A program made the translations under genes and the position numbers. Below the pieces are notes generated by a model. That model was given only the letters and a program-made list of their open reading frames with translations. It searched no databases and was not told where the DNA came from. A stretch of DNA of 64,000 nt from Rhodomicrobium sp. R_RK_3 (GTDB lineage Bacteria > Pseudomonadota > Alphaproteobacteria > Rhizobiales > Rhodomicrobiaceae): positions 55,622 to 119,621 of the forward strand of contig NZ_MWLK01000018.1 in the NCBI RefSeq assembly GCF_002198715.1, written 5' to 3'. Below are positions 37,257 through 45,858 of the stretch, one piece after another (within the stretch, counting starts at the first letter, position 1; each line of letters opens with the position of its first letter).

Positions 37257-37919
37257 ATGGCTCTGCAACTCGGTCAGGTCGCGCCCGATTTCGAAGCGGA
37301 CACGACCCAAGGACATATTCATTTTCATGAATGGCTCGGTGATAGCTGGGGCGTACTGTTTTCGCATCCAAAAAACTTCACCCCGGTCTGCACCACCGAG
37401 CTGGGCACCATGGCCGGGCTGAAAAGCGAGTTCGATCGCCGCAACGTCAAGATCCTCGGCCTCAGCGTCGATCCGGTCGAGGACCACAACCGCTGGGCCG
37501 ACGACATTCGCGACGTGACTGGCTTTGCGCCGAACTACCCGCTGATCGGCGACCCGAACCTGAAGATCGCCAAGCTCTACGAGATGCTGCCGGCCGGCGC
37601 GGGCGAGACCTCGCAAGGCCGCACCCCGGCCGACAACGCCACCGTTCGCAATGTCTTCGTCATCGCGCCGGACAAGACCATCAAGCTGATCCTCACCTAT
37701 CCGATGACCACGGGCCGCAATTTCGATGAGATCCTGCGCGTGATCGACTCGCTGCAGCTCACCGCCAAGCACAAGGTTGCGACGCCCGCCAACTGGAAAC
37801 AGGGCGACGACGTCATCATCACCGCCGCCGTCTCCGACGAGGAAGCCAAGGGCAAGTTCCCGCAAGGCTGGAAGCAGCCAAAGCCCTATATCCGGCTGGT
37901 CAATCCGCCGAAGAACTGA
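37257..37919 (+). CDS. 1-Cys peroxiredoxin (Prx6 type)
   Basis: Cytoplasmic thiol peroxidase of 220 residues reducing hydrogen peroxide and organic peroxides. The peroxidatic Cys45 sits in SHPKNFTPVCTTELG, with the supporting Arg in NATVRNVFVIAPD. There is no typical resolving Cys, and the long C-terminal extension (QGWKQPKPYIRLVNPP) is typical of Prx6. The ATG at 37257 follows GGAGG-like sequence. A strong terminator closes the unit 30 bases after the stop. Confidence 0.95.
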   Translation: MALQLGQVAPDFEADTTQGHIHFHEWLGDSWGVLFSHPKNFTPVCTTELGTMAGLKSEFDRRNVKILGLSVDPVEDHNRWADDIRDVTGFAPNYPLIGDPNLKIAKLYEMLPAGAGETSQGRTPADNATVRNVFVIAPDKTIKLILTYPMTTGRNFDEILRVIDSLQLTAKHKVATPANWKQGDDVIITAAVSDEEAKGKFPQGWKQPKPYIRLVNPPKN

Positions 37920-37948
37920 CGCCGGTTTCTACTGCCTGGGCAAATTGG

Positions 37949-37983
37949 GACCCAGACCGGGTGATGCGGTCTGGGTCTTTTTT
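37949..37983 (+). terminator. Rho-independent terminator of the peroxiredoxin gene
   Basis: Ten-pair perfect stem GACCCAGACC/GGTCTGGGTC with a nine-base loop, followed directly by six T residues. Confidence 0.93.
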
Positions 37984-38047
37984 ATTGATTGTTTGGGATC
38001 CTCGTGGCGAGTGCTTATCTTGACTGGGACAATGTGAGGTACACAGC

Positions 38048-38305
38048 TTGTCTAGGCGCACAGGACATGAGATAAACGAGCGGACCTCCATCGATTTTGA
38101 TCGCATCACCATCGAAACCGGGAAGCGCGGCGGGCAACCCTGCATTCGCGGGATGCGGATCACCGTGGCCGACGTGCTCGATTATCTTGCAGCAGGCATG
38201 AGCCACCAGGAGATCCTGGCCGATTTTCCGGAACTGGTCGAGGAAGACATCCAGGCGGCCCTGGCATTTGCCGCTAGGAGCCAGCGCCGCGCCCTGCTGG
38301 CGTGA
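38048..38305 (+). CDS. DUF433 family protein (antitoxin-like)
   Basis: Small protein of 85 residues. The DUF433 core is clear: IDFDRITIETGKRGGQPCIR, GMRITVADVLDYLAAGMSHQ and EILADFPELVEEDIQAALAF. The family often acts as the antitoxin of a PIN-like (DUF5615) toxin encoded directly after it. Here the expected partner is missing: a GTG overlapping the stop opens only 16 codons (VRLLQLII...) before TAG at about 38350. The start is a TTG at 38048 with GAGG 8 bases upstream. It may be a remnant module. Confidence 0.8.
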   Translation: MSRRTGHEINERTSIDFDRITIETGKRGGQPCIRGMRITVADVLDYLAAGMSHQEILADFPELVEEDIQAALAFAARSQRRALLA

Positions 38306-38466
38306 GGCTTCTGCAATTGATCATCGGAGCGAGTCGCAAGCATACACAGTAGCTGTGCCGCCAGCGCTTCGGCCCTCGCCCTGCCGCATACAAGCCATGA
38401 GCGAAACGCGCAGCTCGGGGCGCGGCGGCTGCCCTATCTTTGCCTGCTGGGAGGCGAAAAACCCAA

Positions 38467-39087
38467 ATGCTCATCAAGACATGGCTGCTGTTCATGGCGG
38501 TCGCGATCCTGCCTGTGCTCAGCCCGGGGCCGGGCATGCTGCTGGCAATCTCAAACGCGCTGCGCTACGGCCCGCAGGCGACGTTCTATTCCGCGCTCGG
38601 CAATTCGATCGGCCTCACTGCACTCGGCCTGTTCATCGCCTTCGGCCTCGCCGCCATCCTCGAAGTCTCCGCCGCCGCCTTCACCATCATCAAGATCATC
38701 GGCGCGGCCTATCTCGCCTATCTCGGCATCAAGCTGTGGATCGACGGCAAGGCAATCTCGCTGCCCGGCGACGTCGTCCCCGTGATGAGCCGGGCCAAAC
38801 TCTTCCGGCAGGCCTTCTTCCTCTCGATCACCAACCCGAAGGCGCTGGTGCTGATGGCGGCGCTGTTCCCGCCCTTCATCGACCGCGCCGAGCCACTATT
38901 CGCGCAAGCCGTCATCATGTCGCTAACCTATGCCGCGATGTGTTTCGCCAACCATCTGATGCTGGCATTCGCGGGCGGCAAGATTCGGCGCTTCCTGTCG
39001 TCGGAGAAGCGCATCACCACCGTGCGCCGCGCGCTCGGCACGCTGTTCATCGCGTTTGGCGCGGCGCTCGCGACGGCGAGCCGGTGA
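38467..39087 (+). CDS. LysE/RhtB-family exporter
   Basis: Inner-membrane exporter of about 206 residues with six predicted helices, exporting amino acids or similar small metabolites. The family motif LPVLSPGPGMLLAISNALRYG lies at the first helix, with IIGAAYLAYLGIKLW and SITNPKALVLMAALFPPFI later. The substrate is not readable. It lies upstream of the SRP RNA and of the nicotianamine-synthase-like gene, both on the other strand. Confidence 0.93.
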   Translation: MLIKTWLLFMAVAILPVLSPGPGMLLAISNALRYGPQATFYSALGNSIGLTALGLFIAFGLAAILEVSAAAFTIIKIIGAAYLAYLGIKLWIDGKAISLPGDVVPVMSRAKLFRQAFFLSITNPKALVLMAALFPPFIDRAEPLFAQAVIMSLTYAAMCFANHLMLAFAGGKIRRFLSSEKRITTVRRALGTLFIAFGAALATASR

Positions 39088-39116
39088 CCGGAATTTTGCG
39101 CTGTGGGGGATTGGGT

Positions 39117-39211
39117 GGAAGGCCGGCAGACAACCCGAGTCGGATTCGTTAGGGCTGCTTCCTTCCGGACCTGACCCGATTGGCGAGCAACTCGTCTGCC
39201 GCCAACCTTCC
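39117..39211 (-). ncRNA. ffs: Signal recognition particle RNA (small bacterial 4.5S type)
   Basis: Read on the minus strand, the centre holds GGTCAGGTCCGGAAGG followed by AAGCAGCC, the invariant SRP domain IV apical loop bound by Ffh. The ends pair: the 5' part GGAAGG...GGCGGCAGAC matches GTCTGCC...CCTTCC at the 3' end, giving a hairpin of about 95 bases. Exact ends are estimated from the outer stem. It guides Ffh to signal sequences. Confidence 0.95.
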
Positions 39212-39283
39212 GCTTTCTATATCGGGCCAATCGCGCCGCCGCGCAAGCCCGTTTGCGCGCGCATCGGCGGCTCGCGCCGGGCC

Positions 39284-40060
39284 TCAACATTTCCGGTATA
39301 GTTTCGACGTCACCAGCTTATTCTCGCTGGAATTGAGCGTCGTCGCCAGACAGAACAGGGAATTCGGCTGGCAATGACGCCGGTAAAAGAATTCGACGAC
39401 GCCGTCGCCCTCCCGCGCGAGGATATATTCCGCGCGCGAGGCAAGAATAGAGTCGAAAATATTGAAATCCTCGATCAGCGCCGCGCATACGATGAGATCG
39501 ACGCTGTCCGAATTATAGGTATTGGCGTCCGAATTGACGACGCTGATGCGCGCATCGAGGTCGAACAGATCGACGATCGTCCGGCAAAGCTGGCAGGCGG
39601 CCTCGTCCCGCTCGATGCAGACGATATTGGCGTCCGGGTGCCGCTTGGCGACGACCAGGGCGCTGAGGGGCAGCGGGCCGCTGCCGAGGAACAGCACCTG
39701 GCGCGGACTGCACCCGAGCAGGGCGACCTCGTCGGTGACCAGCTTGTCGTAATCATTATAATAGGGGAAGCTCGCCAGCGTCGCGTTCGGGGCTTTGGAA
39801 TCGATGATCTTCTGCGACCAGAATTTCTCCATCTCATATTCGGCCCTGGCGCAGATGCGCGGCAGGTCGCGCGCCGCTTCGGCGAGGTCGGGATGGTTGA
39901 GCAGGTCGCCGCCGAAGCCGTCCATATGCCATTGCTTGAGCTTGCTGACCAGCGCGCCAAAGCAGTGGTTTACCTCGGAATTGTTTGGGGATAAGTCTTG
40001 CTGACGAGCCAGTCTGCAATGGGTGGTTTTCAGGAAATGTATGGCGTCAGCCTCGATCAT
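39284..40060 (-). CDS. Nicotianamine synthase-like methyltransferase-fold protein
   Basis: About 258 residues. The SAM-binding motif VLFLGSGPLPLSALVVAKRH (residues 122-141) and the upstream block LASFPYYNDYDKL (95-107) are hallmarks of nicotianamine synthases and their bacterial relatives such as CntL of staphylopine synthesis. These transfer aminobutyrate units from SAM to an amine instead of methyl groups. Conserved Glu residues sit in the preceding helix (AEYEMEKFW). No opine dehydrogenase (CntM-like) and no metal transporter is adjacent, so the product is unknown. The gene is monocistronic and divergent from obgE. A general SAM methyltransferase is the main alternative. Confidence 0.78.
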   Translation of the reverse strand: MIEADAIHFLKTTHCRLARQQDLSPNNSEVNHCFGALVSKLKQWHMDGFGGDLLNHPDLAEAARDLPRICARAEYEMEKFWSQKIIDSKAPNATLASFPYYNDYDKLVTDEVALLGCSPRQVLFLGSGPLPLSALVVAKRHPDANIVCIERDEAACQLCRTIVDLFDLDARISVVNSDANTYNSDSVDLIVCAALIEDFNIFDSILASRAEYILAREGDGVVEFFYRRHCQPNSLFCLATTLNSSENKLVTSKLYRKC

Positions 40061-40088
40061 CCGAATCTCGCTCTATCGCGTCGCGTGA

Positions 40089-41228
<1,140 letters not shown>

Positions 41229-41321
41229 TAATTACAGTACGTTGACAGAAAATTTCTGAAAATCAACGACCTCCGTATTTTCCCATAAGCAGACACTTCA
41301 CGGCACCGACTGCGGATTACT

Positions 41322-41348
41322 CATGCAAATTTTGCATGGCAGCCATGC
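41322..41348. promoter_or_regulatory. Two overlapping perfect palindromes upstream of rlpA-like gene
   Basis: CATGCAAATTTTGCATG (41322-41338) overlaps GCATGGCAGCCATGC (41334-41348); both are perfect dyads around a single central base. They lie 75-100 bases before the ATG at 41423 and would make the two sites mutually exclusive. No known regulator is assigned. Confidence 0.55.
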
Positions 41349-41422
41349 GTTAATACATTCTCAATCCTGCCTCATTTCCCCCGTCTACCGTCGCCCTTCC
41401 CGACCAACAAGGAAAGGTTGCG

Positions 41423-42136
41423 ATGTTCAGCAATAAATCGTTCCGCGTGTGTGCCATTGCGTTCGCTGGTGTGTGCGTGTCTCAGACTGCGGCCTATGCC
41501 CAATGCGGCACGGCGTCGTGGTACCATGAAGGCGCACGGACGGCGACGGGCGAGCGGTACAATCCGGACGGCATCACCGCCGCGCATCGGACGCTTCCCT
41601 TCGGCACCAAGGTTCAGGTCCGCAATCAGCGCACCGGCCGGACGGTCGTCGTCCGCATCAATGACCGCGGCCCGTTCATCGGCGGCCGCATCATCGACCT
41701 GTCGCGCGGCGCCAAGAACGTCCTCGGCATGGACGGTCTCGCCTCGGTCTGCATCAGCGTGCTCGGACGCGGCGAAACCTACGCCTCCAACGAAGCCCGG
41801 CCGCGCCGCGTCGCGGCGGCTCAGGTCCGCAAGCGCGTTGCCCGGGCCGAGCGCCGCAATGTCCGCGTCGCCCGCGCCGAGCGGCGCAATGTCCGTGTTG
41901 CCCGCGCCGAGCGGCGCAACGTCCGCGTTGCTCGCGCCGTCTACCGCACGACGCAGACCAGCGCCCGCTATGACGACGAACTCGGCAATGGCCGGGTCGT
42001 CCGCAAGCATCACCGCGTCCGCTCGGCCAAGCGCTCGCAGCGCTTCGACGGCCAGTACCGCCAGGTCCGCTATCAGCAGCGCGCCCAGCGTAACGCGTTC
42101 CAGATGGGCTCCTGGCCCGGCACGGACCGCTTCTGA
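41423..42136 (+). CDS. RlpA-like septal ring lytic transglycosylase family protein with Arg-rich tail
   Basis: Secreted protein of 237 residues. A signal peptide (AIAFAGVCVSQTAAYA) is followed by the double-psi beta-barrel domain (about 28-120): CGTASWYHEGARTATGERYN, LPFGTKVQVRNQRTGRTVVV and VRINDRGPFIGGRIIDLS, with the catalytic-type Asp and conserved DRGPF. There is no SPOR domain. Instead the tail (about 125-237) is extremely basic and includes a repeated decapeptide VARAERRNVR encoded by 30-base DNA repeats at 41837-41938. Likely a periplasmic peptidoglycan enzyme; the tail may bind anionic polymers. Confidence 0.88.
   Translation: MFSNKSFRVCAIAFAGVCVSQTAAYAQCGTASWYHEGARTATGERYNPDGITAAHRTLPFGTKVQVRNQRTGRTVVVRINDRGPFIGGRIIDLSRGAKNVLGMDGLASVCISVLGRGETYASNEARPRRVAAAQVRKRVARAERRNVRVARAERRNVRVARAERRNVRVARAVYRTTQTSARYDDELGNGRVVRKHHRVRSAKRSQRFDGQYRQVRYQQRAQRNAFQMGSWPGTDRF
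41837..41938 (+). repeat. 30-base tandem repeat inside rlpA-like gene
   Basis: Three full units (41837, 41867, 41897) and a 12-base partial unit, differing at a few mostly silent positions, each encoding VARAERRNVR. In frame, so copy-number changes would lengthen or shorten the basic tail without breaking the gene. Confidence 0.9.
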
Positions 42137-42314
42137 GCCGATTTTTCCAAAAAATGAGCTGAGCTACGACGAGCCCTGCGCGGAAATCCTTCCACGCATC
42201 GCCCGGCAGGAGCGCCGTTGCCGAGATTTGACGATGGCGCTCCACATAATTTGAAGATTGGGAGAGGGAGGTGCGCAGGACCCGGCGGCTGTCCGCCTCT
42301 GTCCAAGCACAGCC

Positions 42315-42418
42315 AAATCTCCGCGAGGGCGGGGATCCAGTATTCATCGGAGTGCAATCGGATTTCTGCATGCCGATTGCACGATGGAGCACTGGACCCC
42401 CGGCGTTCGCGGAGATTT
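42315..42418. repeat. 104-base inverted repeat element (REPIN-like), copy 2
   Basis: Arms 42315-42360 and 42374-42418 pair imperfectly over about 45 bases around a 13-base centre. The outer ends start AAATCTCCGCG and run through GGGGATCCAGTA on the left, closely matching copy 1 at 11978-12081. Both elements are exactly 104 bases by my end points. Confidence 0.83.
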
Positions 42419-42439
42419 TTGCTGAGGCGATCTCTCATC

Positions 42440-42551
42440 CGTCGCCCCGGCCGTAAGAGCCGGGGCCCACTAGCCTTTTGCTTGGCACGGTGCTCGCGGA
42501 TCGGCGAGTGGATCCCGGCTCGCCGCTTCGCGGTGTCCGGGACGACGAGAA
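42440..42551. repeat. Dispersed ~115-base intergenic repeat, copy B
   Basis: Same left end (CGTCGCCCCGGCCGT) and right end (CGCTTCGCGGTGTCCGGGAC) as copy A at 33106, same orientation, variable middle. It lies 21 bases after the REPIN-like element. Confidence 0.85.
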
Positions 42552-42630
42552 GAAGACGCACTCGCGGAGTAGTCTAAGCTGCGGATCTTTGTCGGCGCGG
42601 ATGCGCTAAGCCGGCCGGCTCGGCCGGCCG

Positions 42631-43755
42631 TTAAACCCCGCACCAGCGCTTCGCGATCTCTGTGAAGCCGGCAGTGGCTTCCTCGATGCGGCGGATGTAG
42701 CAGAACTCGTCGGTCTGATGGGCCATCTCGGCCTCGCCCGGACCGAGGATGATCGTTGGCGGATTGCCGTAAGCCTTGGTCAGCGCGGCGGCGTCGGTGA
42801 AATAGGTGGCGATGCCGGGAGCGTGACGCTCGCCGGTGATCTCGGCCATCACCTCATGCACGCTGGCGATCCACGGATCGCTCGGCTCGGTGAAGACCGG
42901 CTCGGAATAACCCTGCCGCGTGAAGGCGACATCCTTGCCGCCGATCTCGGCGAGCTGTGCCAGCACCTCGGTGTCGGTGAGGCCCGGCACCATGCGGATG
43001 TCGAGGCCGAATTTGGCCTCGTCGGGAATGGAATTGATGTTCATGCCGCCATGGAACCAGCCGACATTCAGGGTCGGCAAGCCGCCCTTCAGCACGCGGC
43101 CGTCCTCCAGCTTCAGCCCTTCCAGCCTGCCGATTACCCGCGCGGCCTTATAGACCGCGTTCACGCCATGCTCCGGCGTGGATCCATGCGCGGTGACACC
43201 CGTCGCGCGGCCCTCGATCCAAAGCACGCCCTTATGCCCGTTGAGCGGACGGTTCGAGGTCGGCTCCGCCACCAGCAGTGCGCCGGCCTCGCCGAGCACG
43301 CCCGGTTGCTGGACCAGGAAATTGGCCCCCTGGCAGCCGCGCTCCTCGCCGGCGGTGATGACCAGCACGAGACCCGGCGTGCCTTCGAGCCGCGGCGCCA
43401 GCTCCACCGCCGCCGCGACGATCGCCGCGACGCCGCCTTTCATATCGGTCGAGCCGCGCCCGAAAATCTTGCCGTCGGCAATGTCGGCGGCGAAGGGCGC
43501 GACGCTCCAGGGCGCGGCGCCGAGCGGCACCACGTCGGTATGGCCGGACATGCAGAGCGGCTTCTTGCCCGCGACGCCGCCGATGCGCGCGATCAGATTG
43601 GCGCGGCCGTCCTCCATCGGATGATAGGCGATCGAAAAACCGGCGCGCTCCAGAATGCCGCCAATATGCTCCGCGCAGGGCGTCTCGTTGCCGGGCGGAT
43701 TGATGGTGTTGAAGCGGATCAGCTCGCGCGTCAGTTCGATAGGGTCGATCATCAT
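42631..43755 (-). CDS. M20-family metallopeptidase / deacylase
   Basis: Zinc-dependent enzyme of 374 residues in the family of acetylornithine deacetylase and succinyl-diaminopimelate desuccinylase. Metal ligands are visible in CMSGHTDVVPLGAAPW (His, Asp), GRGSTDMKGGVAA (Asp) and VITAGEERGCQGA (Glu-Glu); the dimerisation domain begins near VTAHGSTPEHGVNAV. The exact acyl-amino substrate is not clear. It starts 3 bases after the aacS stop, so it is in that operon. Confidence 0.92.
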   Translation of the reverse strand: MMIDPIELTRELIRFNTINPPGNETPCAEHIGGILERAGFSIAYHPMEDGRANLIARIGGVAGKKPLCMSGHTDVVPLGAAPWSVAPFAADIADGKIFGRGSTDMKGGVAAIVAAAVELAPRLEGTPGLVLVITAGEERGCQGANFLVQQPGVLGEAGALLVAEPTSNRPLNGHKGVLWIEGRATGVTAHGSTPEHGVNAVYKAARVIGRLEGLKLEDGRVLKGGLPTLNVGWFHGGMNINSIPDEAKFGLDIRMVPGLTDTEVLAQLAEIGGKDVAFTRQGYSEPVFTEPSDPWIASVHEVMAEITGERHAPGIATYFTDAAALTKAYGNPPTIILGPGEAEMAHQTDEFCYIRRIEEATAGFTEIAKRWCGV

Positions 43756-43758
43756 GCC

Positions 43759-45720
43759 TCAGGTTCTCAACTCGGCTATGCCGCGATAGAAATCCAGCGC
43801 CTCCGGATTGGACAGCGCCTCCTTGTTCTTGATCTCGCGCCCATGCACGAGATCGCGCACGGCGATTTCGGTGATCTTGCCCGATTTGGTGCGCGGAATG
43901 TCCGGCACCTGGATGATCTTGGCCGGCACATGACGGGGCGTCGCGCCATTACGGATCTGCAGCTTGATCTTCTGCATCAGCGCGTCGTCCAGTTCGAGCC
44001 CGTCGCGCAGCACCACGAACAGCACCACGCGCACGTCATTGTCCCAGTCCTGCCCGATCACGATCGACTCGCGCACCTCTTCCAGCTTCTCCACCTGCCG
44101 GTAGATCTCCGCCGTGCCGATGCGCACGCCGCCTGGATTGAGCGTCGCGTCCGAGCGGCCATGGATGATGATGCCGCCATGCGGCGTCCATTCGGCGAAG
44201 TCGCCATGGTGCCAGATGTTCTCGAAGCGGGCGAAATAGGCGTCGTGATATTTCTGGTCGCCCGGATCGTTCCAGAAGCCGACCGGCATCGACGGAAACG
44301 GCCGGGTGCAGACGAGTTCGCCCTTGCCGCTGGCCATCGGCTTGCCGTCCGGGCTGAACACATCGACCGCGAGGCCGAAAGCCGGCCCCTGGATCTCGCC
44401 GCGCCAGACCGGCAGGTTCGGGTTGCCGAGCACCAGGCAGGCGCAAAGATCGGTGCCCCCGGAGACCGAGGCGAGCTGGATGTCCGGCTTGATCGCGTCA
44501 TAGACATAGTCGAAGCCTTCCGCGACCAGCGGCGAGCCGGTCGAGGTCATCATGCGCACGCTGTTGAGGCGGTGGGTGTCGCGCGGGCGGGCCTCGGCCT
44601 TCTTCAGCGCGTCGATATATTTTGCCGACGTGCCGAAGATATTCATACCCTCGGCGTCGGCATAGTCGAAGAGGATTTCCGGGCCGGGATGGAAGGGCGA
44701 TCCGTCATAGAGCAGGAGCGTCGCGCCGCTGGCGAGGCCGGTCACAGTCCAGTTCCACATCATCCAGCCGAGCGTGGTGAAGTAGAACAGCTTGTCGCCC
44801 GGCTTGATGCCGCAATGGAGCTGGTGCTCCTTCAAATGCTGCAAGAGGATGCCGCCCGCCGAATGCACGATGCATTTCGGCACCCCCGTCGTGCCGGAGG
44901 AGAAGAGTATATAGAGAGGGTGCTGGAAGGGCAGGCGGCGATATTCGATGGCGCCCGCCGCGTAGGGCGCAAGGGCCGCCTCGAAACTCACCGCATTGCC
45001 GACCGTCGCCGCCGCCGCGTCCACCTCGCCGAGCAGTGGCACGATCACGGTCAGCGGCTCGCCGGGCAGCCCGGCGGCGATGTCGCGGACTTTCTCGGCG
45101 GTGCGGATCTCCTTGCCGCCATAATGATAGCCGTCGCAGGAGATGAACAGTTTCGGCTCGATCTGGCCGAAACGGTCGAGCGCGCCCTGGACGCCGAAAT
45201 CGGGCGAGCAGGACGACCAGATCGCGCCGAGCGAGGTCACCGCCAGCATCGCCGCCAAGGCTTCCGGCATGTTCGGCAGCATGGCCGCCACCCGGTCGCC
45301 GGTGCCGATGCCATACGCGGTCAGGAATTGCTGGAAACGCGAGACGAGGCCGTTTAGCTCCTCCCAGCTTACCCGGCGCTTGACCTTGTCCTCGCTCCAG
45401 AACACCAGCGCGTCGCCGCCATTGGGCCGGGCCAACATATTTTCGGCAAAATTCAAGCGGGCGGCGGGGAAGAACTGCGCGCCGGGCATCTTGTCTGCAT
45501 GCAAAATGTAAGGTGGCGCGCCCTTATCCCCGATGATGCCACAAAAATCCCACAAGGCGGGCCAAAATACCTCTGGAGCCCGCACGGAGAAGGCGTGCAG
45601 GTCGGGCGAATCCGCCATATAGGCACCGTAGTGGCGGGAGAGATAGCGCATGAAGGCGGTAAGCGTGCTTGCCGCGATCCGATCTTCTCCAGGCACCCAT
45701 AATGGCTTTTCGTCAAACAT
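43759..45720 (-). CDS. aacS: Acetoacetate--CoA ligase
   Basis: Adenylate-forming enzyme of 653 residues activating acetoacetate to acetoacetyl-CoA, for ketone-body use or the polyhydroxybutyrate cycle. The phosphate loop ILFSSGTTGVPKCIVHSAGG, the long N-terminus (LWVPGEDRIAASTLTAFMRY), GTSAKYIDALKKAEARP and the catalytic Lys region PRTKSGKITEIAVRDLV fit AacS rather than plain acetyl-CoA synthetase. GGGAGAGG precedes the ATG at 45720. First gene of a two-gene operon with the M20 enzyme. Confidence 0.94.
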   Translation of the reverse strand: MFDEKPLWVPGEDRIAASTLTAFMRYLSRHYGAYMADSPDLHAFSVRAPEVFWPALWDFCGIIGDKGAPPYILHADKMPGAQFFPAARLNFAENMLARPNGGDALVFWSEDKVKRRVSWEELNGLVSRFQQFLTAYGIGTGDRVAAMLPNMPEALAAMLAVTSLGAIWSSCSPDFGVQGALDRFGQIEPKLFISCDGYHYGGKEIRTAEKVRDIAAGLPGEPLTVIVPLLGEVDAAAATVGNAVSFEAALAPYAAGAIEYRRLPFQHPLYILFSSGTTGVPKCIVHSAGGILLQHLKEHQLHCGIKPGDKLFYFTTLGWMMWNWTVTGLASGATLLLYDGSPFHPGPEILFDYADAEGMNIFGTSAKYIDALKKAEARPRDTHRLNSVRMMTSTGSPLVAEGFDYVYDAIKPDIQLASVSGGTDLCACLVLGNPNLPVWRGEIQGPAFGLAVDVFSPDGKPMASGKGELVCTRPFPSMPVGFWNDPGDQKYHDAYFARFENIWHHGDFAEWTPHGGIIIHGRSDATLNPGGVRIGTAEIYRQVEKLEEVRESIVIGQDWDNDVRVVLFVVLRDGLELDDALMQKIKLQIRNGATPRHVPAKIIQVPDIPRTKSGKITEIAVRDLVHGREIKNKEALSNPEALDFYRGIAELRT

Positions 45721-45762
45721 GTCTTGCCTCTCCCAACGTTCGCTGCCTATGTGCAGCGGACT

Positions 45763-45780
45763 GGACCGCCCTGGCGGTCC
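45763..45780. promoter_or_regulatory. Inverted repeat GGACCGCC-CT-GGCGGTCC
   Basis: Perfect 18-base dyad between the divergent aacS and AsmA-type genes, 43 bases upstream of aacS. It could be an operator or the base of a short hairpin; no regulator is assigned. Confidence 0.4.
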
Positions 45781-45858
45781 CCTCCCATTGCAGCGATCCC
45801 CGGCAGGGGCCGTCGTGCCAAGACCCGCCTGAGCGGGCTAAATCATGATTGAGCGCGT

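Larger units (their letters stand above)
42137..42630. other. Convergent intergenic region with two repeat elements
   Basis: Holds one copy of each dispersed repeat family (42315-42418 and 42440-42551) almost back to back. No gene is supported. Confidence 0.6.

Noticed and set aside
41351..41365. TTAA-N7-TCAA before the RlpA-like gene as a CtrA box
   Set aside because: The second half-site has a mismatch; too weak to annotate alone.
41837..41938. Short direct repeats considered as a CRISPR array
   Set aside because: The units are directly adjacent without spacers, are in frame within a gene and encode a repeated peptide.
42718..45357. 879-codon open frame antisense to aacS and the M20 gene
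   Set aside because: It spans two real genes on the other strand and has no recognisable domain; the same high-GC shadow effect.
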